Source of the DNA: an uncultured Bacteroidota bacterium | Lineage (GTDB): Bacteria > Bacteroidota > Bacteroidia > Chitinophagales > Chitinophagaceae | Assembly (NCBI GenBank): GCA_903938445.1 | Contig: CAJADG010000082.1 | Location: 1-64,000, forward strand | Length of the DNA stretch: 64,000 nucleotides | Reading direction: 5' to 3' | In this document: one piece after another, positions 50,453 to 60,568 of the stretch | Layout of the letters: every line of letters starts with the position of its first letter | Position numbering within the stretch: the first letter of the stretch is position 1 | Position numbers and translations under genes: made by a program | Notes under the pieces: generated by a model | Database searches by the model: none | What the model was told of the DNA's origin: nothing | The model's input: the letters and a program-made list of their open reading frames with translations, nothing else

Positions 50453-51973
50453 TTACTTATTTGAAATAAAGGCTTTCCAATCTTTTAATAGTTCGCCTTT
50501 TAATACTCTTGGAAATTTATGTTGTCCACCAATCTTTCCCTTGCTTTGCATGAAAGATAAAAATACCGACTCTTTTAAAATACATACGCTGATATCTTTC
50601 AATGCACTTTTTCTTTCTACCGCATAATCATCATTCAAATCATTAAGCTTATCATCAATTTTAGAGGCTAATATTTTTTCATCTACATTCTGATCACAAG
50701 CAATATACCATTTGTGCGCAAAAAAATTATGTAAGGGTTCACCTGTAACACAATATTCAGGAATAGAAATATTCAATTCTTCACTTACCAATTGAATGGC
50801 TTTATTCATATTATCAACACTTAAATGCTCCCCCACTAAACTTAAAAAGTGTTTAGTTCTTCCTGTGATAATAATTTCAGCATTTGCTTTGTCAATAAAA
50901 CGAACTGTATCACCAATTAAATAACGCCAAGCTCCTGCAACGGTACTAATTAATATGGCATAATCTTTTCCCTCTTCAACTTCATGAATCATTAGGGCTT
51001 CAGGATTTTCAATCAACTCACCGTCTGCGTCAAAATTATTTTCATCAAAAGGCACGAACTCAAAAAAGATATGTTGATTAAACGAAAGGCGCATCCCTGC
51101 ACCATTTTGTTTATCCTGCCATGCTAAAAAACCTTCGCTGGCCAAATAGGTTTCAATATATGAAATAGGCTTACCTAATAATTTTTCAAAACCATGTTTG
51201 TAAGGCTCAAAACTTACACCACCATGTACAAAAAAGGCAAGATTAGGCCACATTTCATGAATGTTGTTTAGTTGGTATCTTTCAATAATCATTTCGATAC
51301 ACATTTGTATCCATGCAGGAACTCCAACAATAAATCCAATATCCCAATTAGGTGCTTTTTCAACAATCTCTTTTAATTTTTTATTCCAATCTCTTTCTTT
51401 GGCAATTTTTCTTCCAGGCTTATAAAAAGGTTGAAACCAAAATGGTGCTTTTTTTGCAGTAATGCCACTTAAGTCTCCTGCATAATATCCTGGACCTTTT
51501 TGTAAATCAGTACTACCACCCAATGTTAACCAACCTTTGCTAATACTTGTAAATGGAACATCTTTGTAATTAAACAAACTAATAAGTTGTTTAATCATGA
51601 TTACTTTGTTACCTCTTAGTAAATCATTGGTTACCGGAATATATTTACTAGCAGCCTCGCTTGTACCACTACTAAGGGCAAAAAATTTAATTTTACCAGG
51701 CCAAGTAATATCAGGTTGTCCTTCGAGGGTTTTATACCACCACTCTTTGTATATTTTATTGTAATTATAGGCAGGCACATTTTGTTGAAATGATTTTCCT
51801 ACATGTTTGCTTTGTAAAATTTGTTCGAAACCAAATTTTTGACCAAATTCAGTATAGCGCGCTCGCTTTAATAGCTTTTTAAGCACGCGTAGCTGCGATC
51901 TTCTAGGACTTCTTTGGGGAAGCCCTAGTGCCTTATTAAGGCTCTTGGGAAGGTTAATCTCGAAAATCGGCAT
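50453..51973 (-). CDS. GH3-family acyl-acid amido synthetase-like protein
   Basis: 506 aa; FALSSGTSEAASKYIPVT, YIETYLASEGFLAWQD, GAWRYLIGDTVRFID, LSLVGEHLSVDNM. Confidence 0.9.
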   Translation of the reverse strand: MPIFEINLPKSLNKALGLPQRSPRRSQLRVLKKLLKRARYTEFGQKFGFEQILQSKHVGKSFQQNVPAYNYNKIYKEWWYKTLEGQPDITWPGKIKFFALSSGTSEAASKYIPVTNDLLRGNKVIMIKQLISLFNYKDVPFTSISKGWLTLGGSTDLQKGPGYYAGDLSGITAKKAPFWFQPFYKPGRKIAKERDWNKKLKEIVEKAPNWDIGFIVGVPAWIQMCIEMIIERYQLNNIHEMWPNLAFFVHGGVSFEPYKHGFEKLLGKPISYIETYLASEGFLAWQDKQNGAGMRLSFNQHIFFEFVPFDENNFDADGELIENPEALMIHEVEEGKDYAILISTVAGAWRYLIGDTVRFIDKANAEIIITGRTKHFLSLVGEHLSVDNMNKAIQLVSEELNISIPEYCVTGEPLHNFFAHKWYIACDQNVDEKILASKIDDKLNDLNDDYAVERKSALKDISVCILKESVFLSFMQSKGKIGGQHKFPRVLKGELLKDWKAFISNK

Positions 51974-52041
51974 CTACAAAATCGGGTTTTATCTTTTAAG
52001 ATTATATACAAAAATAGGAATGTTATTCCAGCAAACGAAGC

Positions 52042-52049
52042 TACTTTTG
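52042..52049 (+). promoter_or_regulatory. -7 element (TACTTTTG) 4 nt before the ATG at 52054
   Basis: TAnnTTTG-TAAT-ATG. Confidence 0.5.
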
Positions 52050-52053
52050 TAAT

Positions 52054-52830
52054 ATGATTAAAAATACACTTTTCAAGGCCATTCAGGCAGGAGCAAATGA
52101 GTTAACAAGGTATTTTAACGGTACTTTTACAATTAATAGTAAGGCTACAATTAACGATTTGGTAACCGAAGCGGATCATGCTTCTGAGCGCGCCATTTTT
52201 GAAGTAATTCAGGCAGCGCATCCCGATCATTTTATATTAAGCGAAGAAACAGGCGCGATTCCCTCTAATTCAAATATTAAATGGATTATTGATCCAATTG
52301 ATGGCACCATCAATTTTGCCAACGGAATACCTATTTGTTGTGTTAGTATTGGGGTGGAAGAAAACGGAGAAATGTTAATGGGTGCGGTGTACAATCCATT
52401 TATGAATGAAATGTTTTTTTCAGAAAAAGGAAAGGGAGCTTTTTTAAATGACAAACCCATTAAAGTAAGTGATAAAGACAATCTATTAACAAGTTGCTTG
52501 GTTACCGGATTTCCATATCAATACTTAGATGCAGAAAATGGACCCTTGCAAATTTTTGAAAAACTAATTCGAAAATCAATACCAGTTCGAAGATTAGGTA
52601 GTGCTGCACTTGACTTATGCTGGACGGCGGCAGGTAGATTTGATGGTTTTTATGAACACAAATTACAAGCTTGGGATAGTGCTGCAGGATATTTAATTGT
52701 TCAAGAAGCGGGAGGTACTGTGACAGATTTAAATGGCGATAAATATAATCCATATCAACCAGGTATCATTGCTACTAATGGAAAAATTCAGGATCAATTA
52801 TTGGCTTTATTAAAAGGTGGATCTTTATAA
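52054..52830 (+). CDS. Inositol monophosphatase-family protein (SuhB-like)
   Basis: HFILSEETGAI, WIIDPIDGTINFANGIP, LQAWDSAAGYLIVQEAGG. Confidence 0.9.
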   Translation: MIKNTLFKAIQAGANELTRYFNGTFTINSKATINDLVTEADHASERAIFEVIQAAHPDHFILSEETGAIPSNSNIKWIIDPIDGTINFANGIPICCVSIGVEENGEMLMGAVYNPFMNEMFFSEKGKGAFLNDKPIKVSDKDNLLTSCLVTGFPYQYLDAENGPLQIFEKLIRKSIPVRRLGSAALDLCWTAAGRFDGFYEHKLQAWDSAAGYLIVQEAGGTVTDLNGDKYNPYQPGIIATNGKIQDQLLALLKGGSL

Positions 52831-52839
52831 AATATAATT

Positions 52840-53868
52840 ATGGAAGAAAGAACAGAAATAGAAAAACTAGGTGAGTTTGGATTGATTAATCATTTAACTG
52901 CAAATTTTGAAACTCAAAATGCATCTACTGTATTATCTATTGGAGATGATGCAGCAGTGATTGATCATTTTGGAAAACAAACCGTGATCACTACCGATTT
53001 ATTAGTGGAAGGAGTACACTTTGATTTAATGTATACTCCCCTAAAACATTTAGGATATAAAGCAGTAGTAGTCAATGTAAGTGATGTGTATGCAATGAAC
53101 GCACAACCCACACAAATCACGATGAGCTTAGCTTTCAGCAATAGGTTTAGTTTAGAAGCGTTGGAAGAATTTTATTTAGGCGTACAAATTGCTTGTGAAA
53201 AATATGGGGTTGATTTAGTGGGTGGAGATACTTCTACTTCTCAAAAAGGGTTGGTTATTTCTGTTACAGCGATAGGAGAAGTGGCACCGGAAAAATTTGT
53301 AAAAAGAAGTACTGCAGAAAGTGGTGATTTAATTTGCGTATCCGGAGATTTGGGAGCAGCATTTTTAGGTTTAACCTTAATGGAGCGCGAAAAGAAAATC
53401 TTTTTAGAAAATCCACAAGTACAACCAACGCTTGAAAATGAAGATTATATCGTGGGTCGTTTATTAAAACCGGAAGCAAGAAAAGATATCATAGAGTATT
53501 TAGAAACACAACAAATAATGCCAACTGCCATGATGGATGTGAGCGATGGCTTGAGTAGTGATGTGTTACATATTTGTAAGCAAAGTAATTTAGGTTGTAG
53601 AATTTATGAAGATAAAATTCCTTTAAACGAGGCAACTAAGGCGGCAGCTTTTAAATTTGGATTAGACCCAACAGTGTGTGCATTAAATGGTGGAGAGGAT
53701 TACGAATTATTATTTACCATGAAGCAAGCCGACTATGATAAAATCACATTACAGGAAGATATAAGTGTAATTGGATACATGTGTGATTTGGAAGAAGGAA
53801 CCAAAATTATCACCAAAGGAAATAATGTATTTGATATCAATGCACAGGGATGGAACGCATTTGCTTAA
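52840..53868 (+). CDS. thiL: Thiamine-phosphate kinase
   Basis: IGDDAAVI, TTDLLVEGVHFDLMYTPLKHLGYKAVVVNVSDVYAMNAQP, GEDYELLFT. Confidence 0.93.
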   Translation: MEERTEIEKLGEFGLINHLTANFETQNASTVLSIGDDAAVIDHFGKQTVITTDLLVEGVHFDLMYTPLKHLGYKAVVVNVSDVYAMNAQPTQITMSLAFSNRFSLEALEEFYLGVQIACEKYGVDLVGGDTSTSQKGLVISVTAIGEVAPEKFVKRSTAESGDLICVSGDLGAAFLGLTLMEREKKIFLENPQVQPTLENEDYIVGRLLKPEARKDIIEYLETQQIMPTAMMDVSDGLSSDVLHICKQSNLGCRIYEDKIPLNEATKAAAFKFGLDPTVCALNGGEDYELLFTMKQADYDKITLQEDISVIGYMCDLEEGTKIITKGNNVFDINAQGWNAFA

Positions 53869-53897
53869 ATAAAATAGTTTGCTAATGTTATGTTTAT

Positions 53898-54980
53898 TTA
53901 GCTTACTACCATTTTAATGAACTGACGATCTGCACTTAAACAAAGTAGGTCGGCATTTTCATTGATATCAATCTTTGCATGTATACCCTCTTTGTGCATT
54001 ACGCGAGCGGGATAAACACTACACATTTTAATGGCTTCTCCTAAGTCAATACCCACTTCGTTCACTAAATTATTTATGGATTTAATTTGTGTTAAAGCAG
54101 ATCCACTAAGTGTTCCAGCGCTTTCATATTTATCTCCCGCTAATACATGTTGATAAAAACCAGTATTGGTTTCGGTAACCGCATCGGTGATACAAAATAA
54201 ACGATCTCCCATTAATTTTTTTGCAATTTTAATGGCAGAAAAATCAACATGATAACCATCTGCTACCAAGCTACACATTGCACGGTTGTGATTAAATAAT
54301 GCACCTACCATTCCGGGTGCTCTATGTTGTAAAGCACTCATTGCATTAAATAAATGAGTTGCAACAGTTATATTATTATTAAAAAAAGTACTACTCAATT
54401 CATAGCTTGCATTACTATGACCAGCAGATACAATAATTCCATTCGATTGAATTAAATCAATAATTTCATTATTGCAAATCTCAGGAGCCAATGTAATCAT
54501 GCTAATCCATTCTTTACCATAATCCAATAAATCTTGTACTTGTTGTAGACTAGGACTATGTAAAACAGAGGCTTGATGCGCTCCCTTTTTTGATTCATTA
54601 ATCCAAGGTCCCTCAATATGCAAACCAATACAACCCTTACCACCATTTGTTTTATAATCTTTTACTGCATCAATAGCTTTGTAAATGATTGGATAAGTTT
54701 GAGAGGCAATAGTGGGTTGAAAATAGGCAGCCCCCCCTTTTAAGCAATACTGATAAATTTTTTCGATACAATCTGCATCGGGAAATTCTGAAAGTAATTT
54801 TCCTGCAGCTCCATAAATTTGAAGGTCAATTAATGCAGGAATAATTAATGGATATGCATTTTTATGATCATAGCCTTCTTTGCTTATTGAAATTATTTTA
54901 CCATTATTTATTTCAATACACACTTCTGAAACCCACCCATTTCCAGTAAATAATTCTTGTGCCGATAAAAATTCAGACAT
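53898..54980 (-). CDS. nagA: N-acetylglucosamine-6-phosphate deacetylase
   Basis: GCIGLHIEGPWINESKKGAHQ, VATHLFNAMSALQHRAPG, ITDAVTETNTG. Confidence 0.9.
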   Translation of the reverse strand: MSEFLSAQELFTGNGWVSEVCIEINNGKIISISKEGYDHKNAYPLIIPALIDLQIYGAAGKLLSEFPDADCIEKIYQYCLKGGAAYFQPTIASQTYPIIYKAIDAVKDYKTNGGKGCIGLHIEGPWINESKKGAHQASVLHSPSLQQVQDLLDYGKEWISMITLAPEICNNEIIDLIQSNGIIVSAGHSNASYELSSTFFNNNITVATHLFNAMSALQHRAPGMVGALFNHNRAMCSLVADGYHVDFSAIKIAKKLMGDRLFCITDAVTETNTGFYQHVLAGDKYESAGTLSGSALTQIKSINNLVNEVGIDLGEAIKMCSVYPARVMHKEGIHAKIDINENADLLCLSADRQFIKMVVS

Positions 54981-54998
54981 GGATAAAATTTAAATAGA

Positions 54999-55787
54999 TT
55001 AAAGAATTTTAAAATCATCTGCATCTTTCCAAAAAGGAAATTGCGTTCTGGTATTGTTTATTTCTTCCTTTTGTAGGGTGATGTGAAAAACATCTTCTTC
55101 GTATGCGCAGTGATAAAGCACTTCGCCCAAAGGACCCACTACCATTGAGTCTCCGCTATGTGCAATATTTTTTCCATCTAATCCTACTCTGTTCACACCA
55201 ATTGAAAAACATTGATTTTCAATGGCACGTGCACATAATAATGTTTTCCATGCATGATTTCTTTTTTCGGGCCAGTTCGCAACATACAGTATCACATCAT
55301 ATTCTTTATTGTCATCCACTAGTTGTTGACGCGACCAAATGGGAAAACGTAAATCGTAACAAACTTGCAAATTTATTTTCCACCCTTTTACACTTGCAAT
55401 TAATCTTTTATTGCCACTAGCATACTTTTCATCCTCGCCCGCAAATGCAAATAAATGGCGCTTATCATAATAACCTAACTGTCCATTGGGTAACATCCAA
55501 ATGAGTCGATTGTAATATTTTTCGTTCTCTTCAATAATAACGGAACCAGTAATAATAGCCTTTTTTTCAAATGACCATCTACGCATCCAGTCAATAGTGG
55601 GTCCCTCCATCGTTTCTGCAAACTTTTCAGGTTGCATGGTGAATCCTGTAGTAAACATTTCGGGCAGCACAATGATTTCTGTAGGTTGATCAATGGAATT
55701 TATTTTTTCAGAAAACATAGAAAGATTAGCTTCCTTATCCTCCCAAAAGAGAGCTGTTTGAATCAAAGAAAACTTTAAAGATGACAT
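54999..55787 (-). CDS. Nitrilase-superfamily amidohydrolase (omega-amidase-like)
   Basis: IIVLPEMFTTGF (Glu), YDKRHLF (Lys), QVCYDLRFP (Cys). Confidence 0.9.
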   Translation of the reverse strand: MSSLKFSLIQTALFWEDKEANLSMFSEKINSIDQPTEIIVLPEMFTTGFTMQPEKFAETMEGPTIDWMRRWSFEKKAIITGSVIIEENEKYYNRLIWMLPNGQLGYYDKRHLFAFAGEDEKYASGNKRLIASVKGWKINLQVCYDLRFPIWSRQQLVDDNKEYDVILYVANWPEKRNHAWKTLLCARAIENQCFSIGVNRVGLDGKNIAHSGDSMVVGPLGEVLYHCAYEEDVFHITLQKEEINNTRTQFPFWKDADDFKIL

Positions 55788-55828
55788 TACAAAGGTTTTG
55801 CTTTACAAATTAAAGATACAATTACTTG

Positions 55829-56308
55829 CTAAGATCCAGGTTTATACAACTTTTGAATAATGGGCTGGATAAGTACTGGCTCAAAGCCTCTTTGGTGTAG
55901 AAATGCCTGTGTTTTTACCATTCTTGCTAGTCCTCGCTCCCCCTTGAGTGTAGCCCACTTTTTGTTAGCCAGGTCCTGAAGCTTTGCTATATAATCATCT
56001 TCATCAATGGAAGCCAAAGCCTTTTTGATATTATAAGCACTTACCTTTTTTTGGTATAAAGCATGGTTAATTTTTAATTTCCCCCATCCTTTAATACGAA
56101 AATGCCCCCCAGCAAAAGAGGTTGCAAATCTTTCCTCATTTAAAAAATTATCTGCAATCAAATCTGACAAGATTTCCTCTACTTCTGGCTTGGTCATTCC
56201 CAGTTCGTATAGCTTATCCCTCACTTCCTGTTGGGCCCTTTCTTGGTAGGCACAAAAATGACGAATGCTAATGATGGCCTGTTCTTTTCCTACTCTATTT
56301 TTTTTCAT
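55829..56308 (-). CDS. recX: RecX-family regulatory protein
   Basis: 159 aa; FCAYQERAQQEVRDKLYELG, FLNEERFATSFAGGHFRIKGWGKLKI. Confidence 0.85.
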   Translation of the reverse strand: MKKNRVGKEQAIISIRHFCAYQERAQQEVRDKLYELGMTKPEVEEILSDLIADNFLNEERFATSFAGGHFRIKGWGKLKINHALYQKKVSAYNIKKALASIDEDDYIAKLQDLANKKWATLKGERGLARMVKTQAFLHQRGFEPVLIQPIIQKLYKPGS

Positions 56309-56336
56309 CTATGTCAATAAGTAGTGCTAAAATAGC

Positions 56337-56367
56337 TTTTTAATCTTAACATTTTACATTAGGTTTG
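56337..56367 (+). promoter_or_regulatory. Candidate dnaN promoter (TTTT-N19-TAGGTTTG)
   Basis: TAnnTTTG at 56360-56367 with an imperfect -33 element. Confidence 0.45.
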
Positions 56368-56416
56368 CTCTAGTTATAAAACGCGATTTTTTCAAAAGCC
56401 AAACAACAAAAATTCT

Positions 56417-57532
56417 ATGAAATTTATTGTTTCTTCATCTTCTCTTTTAAAACACCTTCAACAAATTTCTGGTGTCATAAATACCAATACTGTTTTGCCT
56501 ATTTTGGAAGACTTTTTATTTGAAATAGAAGATAAAAAATTGAACATTGTTGCAACGGATTTAGAAACAGTGATGCGTGTACAAATGGAAGTAGAAAGTA
56601 AGGCAAATGGTCGTGTTTGTATTCCTGCAAAAATTTTAATTGATTCTTTAAAAAATATTGCGGACCAACCTTTAACTTTTAACATTGATAAAAATTACGC
56701 AGTAGAAATTACAAGCGACAATGGTAAGTATAAAGTGATGGGAGAGAATCCAGATAATTTTCCAAAAGAGCCTACAGCGGACGATACCACTGGATTTAAG
56801 ATGACAAGCACAGGATTATTAACTGCCATTAATAAAACATTGTTTGCGGTGAGTGGTGATGATTTGCGACCAGCTATGACAGGTGTATTTTTCGAATTAT
56901 CAAAAGATAGCGTGCAATTTGTTGCAACAGATGCACATCGTTTAGTAAGATATAAAAGAACAGATGCAAAGGCAACGCAAAACGCAAGTTTTATTGTTCC
57001 TAAAAAACCATTGAATTTATTAAAGAACGCATTGCCTGATAATGACGATCCAATCACAATTAGTTTCAATAACAATCATTTATTTGTGGACCACGGATCA
57101 ACACAATTAATTTGTCGATTAATTGATGCACGTTTCCCTGATTATAAAGTAGTTATTCCAAACGATAATCCATATCGATTAACTGTAAATAAGCATGATT
57201 TTCAAAATGCATTGCGTCGTGTAAATGTATTTAGTAATAAGAGCACAAACCAAGTTGCTTTAAATATTACAGGTAATGAATTGCAAATGGCAGCTCAGGA
57301 TATTGACTTTAGTTTTGAAGGAAATGAGCGCATGAGTTGTGAATACCAAGGTGAAGACATTCAAATTGCATTTAATGCAAAATTCTTAATTGAAATGTTG
57401 AATGCTGCCGATACCGATGACGTCTATTTAGAATTATCAACACCAAGTAAAGCGGGCTTAATTAAGCCTTCAGAACAAGCACCAGGCGAGGACTTGTTAA
57501 TGTTGGTGATGCCATTGATGTTAAATAGTTAG
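56417..57532 (+). CDS. dnaN: DNA polymerase III beta subunit (sliding clamp)
   Basis: MKFIVSSSSLLKHLQQISGVINTNTVLPILEDFLFEI, VATDAHRLVRYKR, C-terminal LVMPLML. Confidence 0.96.
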   Translation: MKFIVSSSSLLKHLQQISGVINTNTVLPILEDFLFEIEDKKLNIVATDLETVMRVQMEVESKANGRVCIPAKILIDSLKNIADQPLTFNIDKNYAVEITSDNGKYKVMGENPDNFPKEPTADDTTGFKMTSTGLLTAINKTLFAVSGDDLRPAMTGVFFELSKDSVQFVATDAHRLVRYKRTDAKATQNASFIVPKKPLNLLKNALPDNDDPITISFNNNHLFVDHGSTQLICRLIDARFPDYKVVIPNDNPYRLTVNKHDFQNALRRVNVFSNKSTNQVALNITGNELQMAAQDIDFSFEGNERMSCEYQGEDIQIAFNAKFLIEMLNAADTDDVYLELSTPSKAGLIKPSEQAPGEDLLMLVMPLMLNS

Positions 57533-57578
57533 TCAAATAATTAGTAAGAGATAATCCGTACCATAAAAACAACCCAAG

Positions 57579-57617
57579 CCCGATGATTTCTGTATAAGAA
57601 CATCGGGTTTTTTATTT
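57579..57617 (+). terminator. Rho-independent terminator of dnaN
   Basis: CCCGATG ... CATCGGG-TTTTTTATTT. Confidence 0.85.
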
Positions 57618-57642
57618 ACATTTATGTACTAAAAACAATTGC

Positions 57643-58464
57643 ATGCTTCAGACTATTGAAAATTATTTTCAACACATTCCAAGTTTACATAGGGCATTAT
57701 TATTAGCTGGAGGGATTACTTTTTTTTGGTTGATTGAAATTGCTGTTCCTCTTTTTAATTTTAAGTATAGCAAAATTAAACACGCAGGTGTCAACTTGTT
57801 TTTTACATTTACCACCATTGTTATCAATTTTGGGTTTGCATTAATAATGGTAAAAGCAAGTGATTGGGTGGTTGATCAACATTTTGGTTTGCTACAAATA
57901 ATTTCAGTGGCACCATTGGCAAAAGCAATACTGGGCTTATTATTATTAGATTTTATTGGGGCTTATTTGGTGCATATGATTGAACATAAAGTAAAATTTT
58001 TATGGAAATTTCATATGGTGCACCATGCCGATACTCATGTTGATACTACAACAGGCAATAGACATCATCCAGGTGAATCGGTGGTAAGAGCAGTGTTTGC
58101 CATTTTAGCCGTACTTGTTTTAGGTACTCCTATGTGGATGGTGATGTTGTATCAAAGTTTAAGTGTCGTATTAACACAATTTAATCATGCGAATATTCGT
58201 ATACCTAATTGGTTTGATAAAACAGTTGGATTGATTATCGTATCTCCCAATATGCATAGAGTACATCATCATATTACACGCCCTCAAACGGATAGTAATT
58301 ATGGAAATATATTTTCGTTTTGGGATCGTATACTAGGAACTTATAATGATACTCCAATGAGTGAAATTGTATATGGCTTAGATGTATTAGATAATTCAAA
58401 AGATCAATCCATTGCCTATCAATTAAAGGCCCCGTTTGATAAAACCATAAAATCAGATTATTAA
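57643..58464 (+). CDS. Sterol desaturase / fatty acid hydroxylase-superfamily protein
   Basis: His clusters HMIEH, HMVHHAD, HRVHHH; multi-TM. Confidence 0.88.
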   Translation: MLQTIENYFQHIPSLHRALLLAGGITFFWLIEIAVPLFNFKYSKIKHAGVNLFFTFTTIVINFGFALIMVKASDWVVDQHFGLLQIISVAPLAKAILGLLLLDFIGAYLVHMIEHKVKFLWKFHMVHHADTHVDTTTGNRHHPGESVVRAVFAILAVLVLGTPMWMVMLYQSLSVVLTQFNHANIRIPNWFDKTVGLIIVSPNMHRVHHHITRPQTDSNYGNIFSFWDRILGTYNDTPMSEIVYGLDVLDNSKDQSIAYQLKAPFDKTIKSDY

Positions 58465-59184
58465 ATGACAAAAGTTGGTGCGTTTATTCCCGCTCGTTAT
58501 GCAGCAACCAGATTTCCAGCAAAGTTGATGCAAACCCTTGGTGATAAATCTGTGATAAGACACACGTATGATAATACAAAAGCAACAGGGCTTTTTGATG
58601 AGGTTTATGTGGTTACTGATAGTGAAATAATTTTTAATGAAATAGTGAACAATGGTGGGAAAGCCATTATGAGTAAGCGCTCCCACGAAAGCGGCTCTGA
58701 TAGAATTGCAGAAGCAATTGTGGATTTAGATATTGATATCGTAGTGAATGTACAAGGGGATGAGCCCTTCGTAAAAAGAGAGCCCTTGCAAAAAGTGATT
58801 GATGTTTTTGCGGATAGTTCGGTTCAGGTTTCTTCATTGATGCAAGTGTTGACCAATCCCCAATTCATTGAAGATCCTAATTATGTGAAAGTAGCAGTTG
58901 ATACTAAAATGAATGCACTGTTTTTTTCACGTAGTGTAATTCCTTATCCACGTGCTACCGATATTACCATTACTTATTATGAACATATAGGCGTATATGC
59001 TTTTAAGAAACAAGCCCTATTGAATTTTACCAATTGGCCGATGACTCCCCTGGAAGCTGCTGAAAAAATTGAATGCTTGCGTTATTTAGAAAATGGAGTG
59101 CCTATAAGAATGGTTGTTACAGATTATATGGGTGTTGAAATTGATACGCCCGAAGATTTAATAAAAGCTGCAAAATTATTATAA
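58465..59184 (+). CDS. kdsB: 3-deoxy-manno-octulosonate cytidylyltransferase (or the 8-amino-Kdo variant)
   Basis: [67 protein letters not shown]. Confidence 0.92.
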   Translation: MTKVGAFIPARYAATRFPAKLMQTLGDKSVIRHTYDNTKATGLFDEVYVVTDSEIIFNEIVNNGGKAIMSKRSHESGSDRIAEAIVDLDIDIVVNVQGDEPFVKREPLQKVIDVFADSSVQVSSLMQVLTNPQFIEDPNYVKVAVDTKMNALFFSRSVIPYPRATDITITYYEHIGVYAFKKQALLNFTNWPMTPLEAAEKIECLRYLENGVPIRMVVTDYMGVEIDTPEDLIKAAKLL

Positions 59185-59185
59185 A

Positions 59186-60532
59186 ATGAATAAAGGAAAA
59201 TTATTTCAATCCACTGTCGTAGCCGCATTGGCTGGTTTTATTTTTGGTTTTGATATGGTAGTAATATCAGGAGCCGATAAGCCAATTCAGGAACTATGGC
59301 ATACCACTCCTTTGTTTCATGGATTTTTTATTATGTCTATGGCTTTATGGGGAACTGTTATTGGATCAGTGTTTGCGGGCGCACCCACTGAAAAATATGG
59401 CCGTAAAAAAGTTTTAATTTGGTTAGGTGTAATGTTTGTTGCTTCGGCAATTGGTTCTGCATTGGCACAAGATCCTTATACTTTTTCGTTCTTTAGATTA
59501 ATTGGTGGCATCGCGATTGGCGTTTCGTCGGTTGCAGCACCTACGTATATTTCAGAAATTTCCAACAAGAACAATCGTGGTAAATTGGTAGGTATGTATC
59601 AGTTTAATATTGTGTTTGGAATTTTGATCGCTTATTTATCTAATTATTTTTTACACGGATTTGGAGGTGTCAATGATTGGCGTTTTATGTTGGCTGTTTT
59701 ATTAATACCTTCTACCGTGTATACTGTAATGACTTTGGGTTTACCAGAAAGTCCAAGATGGTTATATTCTGTTGCCAATGATGAAGCTGCAGCAAGGAAA
59801 ACCTTGGCTATTGTAGGTGTAGAAAATATTGATGAAACTATAAATGAAATAAAGGTTTCCAATGAACAAGAAAAATCATTTGGTTCAGCAAAGTTGTTTA
59901 CCAAGCATCATACCAAAATTATTTCACTAGCCTTTTTTGTAGCATTTTTTAATCAGGCTTCTGGAATCAACTTCTTGTTATATTATGCACCAAGAATTTT
60001 GGAAGAAGCGGGATTTGCAAAAAACAATTCTTTATTAAGTTCTATTTCATTAGGAATGATGAATTTAGTTTTCACCTTTGTTGGACTTTGGTTAATTGAT
60101 CGCATTGGTCGTAAAACCTTATTAATCATTGGCTCCTTTGGGTATATTATTAGTTTAGTCATGGTGGCTTATGGCTTTATAGCACATAGCGCACCAGAAT
60201 TTATGTTAAGCTTTTTATTATTATTTATTGCATCGCATGCCATTGGACAAGGTGCGGTTATTTGGGTATTAATTTCCGAAATATTTCCAACACAGATTCG
60301 TGCAAAGGGTCAGGCTTTTGGGGCAAGTATACATTGGATATTTGCCGCTTTAATTACATTAATCACACCTGTATTCTTGGATAGTGAGTATGGAATATTT
60401 AAAGAAAATCCATGGCCTATTTTTGCTTTCTTCGCAGTGATGATGTCCTTACAATTAGTTTGGATTTTAGTAAAAGTGCCTGAAACCAAGGGAGTTTCAT
60501 TAGAGGATCTTCAAAAGAAATTAGTTCAATAG
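59186..60532 (+). CDS. Sugar porter-family MFS transporter
   Basis: GFDMVVISGADKPIQELW, EKYGRKKVLIW, PESPRWLY, WVLISEIFPTQIRAKGQA, PETKGVSLEDLQ. Confidence 0.93.
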   Translation: MNKGKLFQSTVVAALAGFIFGFDMVVISGADKPIQELWHTTPLFHGFFIMSMALWGTVIGSVFAGAPTEKYGRKKVLIWLGVMFVASAIGSALAQDPYTFSFFRLIGGIAIGVSSVAAPTYISEISNKNNRGKLVGMYQFNIVFGILIAYLSNYFLHGFGGVNDWRFMLAVLLIPSTVYTVMTLGLPESPRWLYSVANDEAAARKTLAIVGVENIDETINEIKVSNEQEKSFGSAKLFTKHHTKIISLAFFVAFFNQASGINFLLYYAPRILEEAGFAKNNSLLSSISLGMMNLVFTFVGLWLIDRIGRKTLLIIGSFGYIISLVMVAYGFIAHSAPEFMLSFLLLFIASHAIGQGAVIWVLISEIFPTQIRAKGQAFGASIHWIFAALITLITPVFLDSEYGIFKENPWPIFAFFAVMMSLQLVWILVKVPETKGVSLEDLQKKLVQ

Positions 60533-60546
60533 GGTTAGATAATTAT

Positions 60547-60554
60547 TATCTTTG
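60547..60554 (+). promoter_or_regulatory. -7 element (TATCTTTG) upstream of the Fe-ADH gene
   Basis: TAnnTTTG 14 nt before the ATG at 60569. Confidence 0.5.
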
Positions 60555-60568
60555 TTAAAATATTTTAT

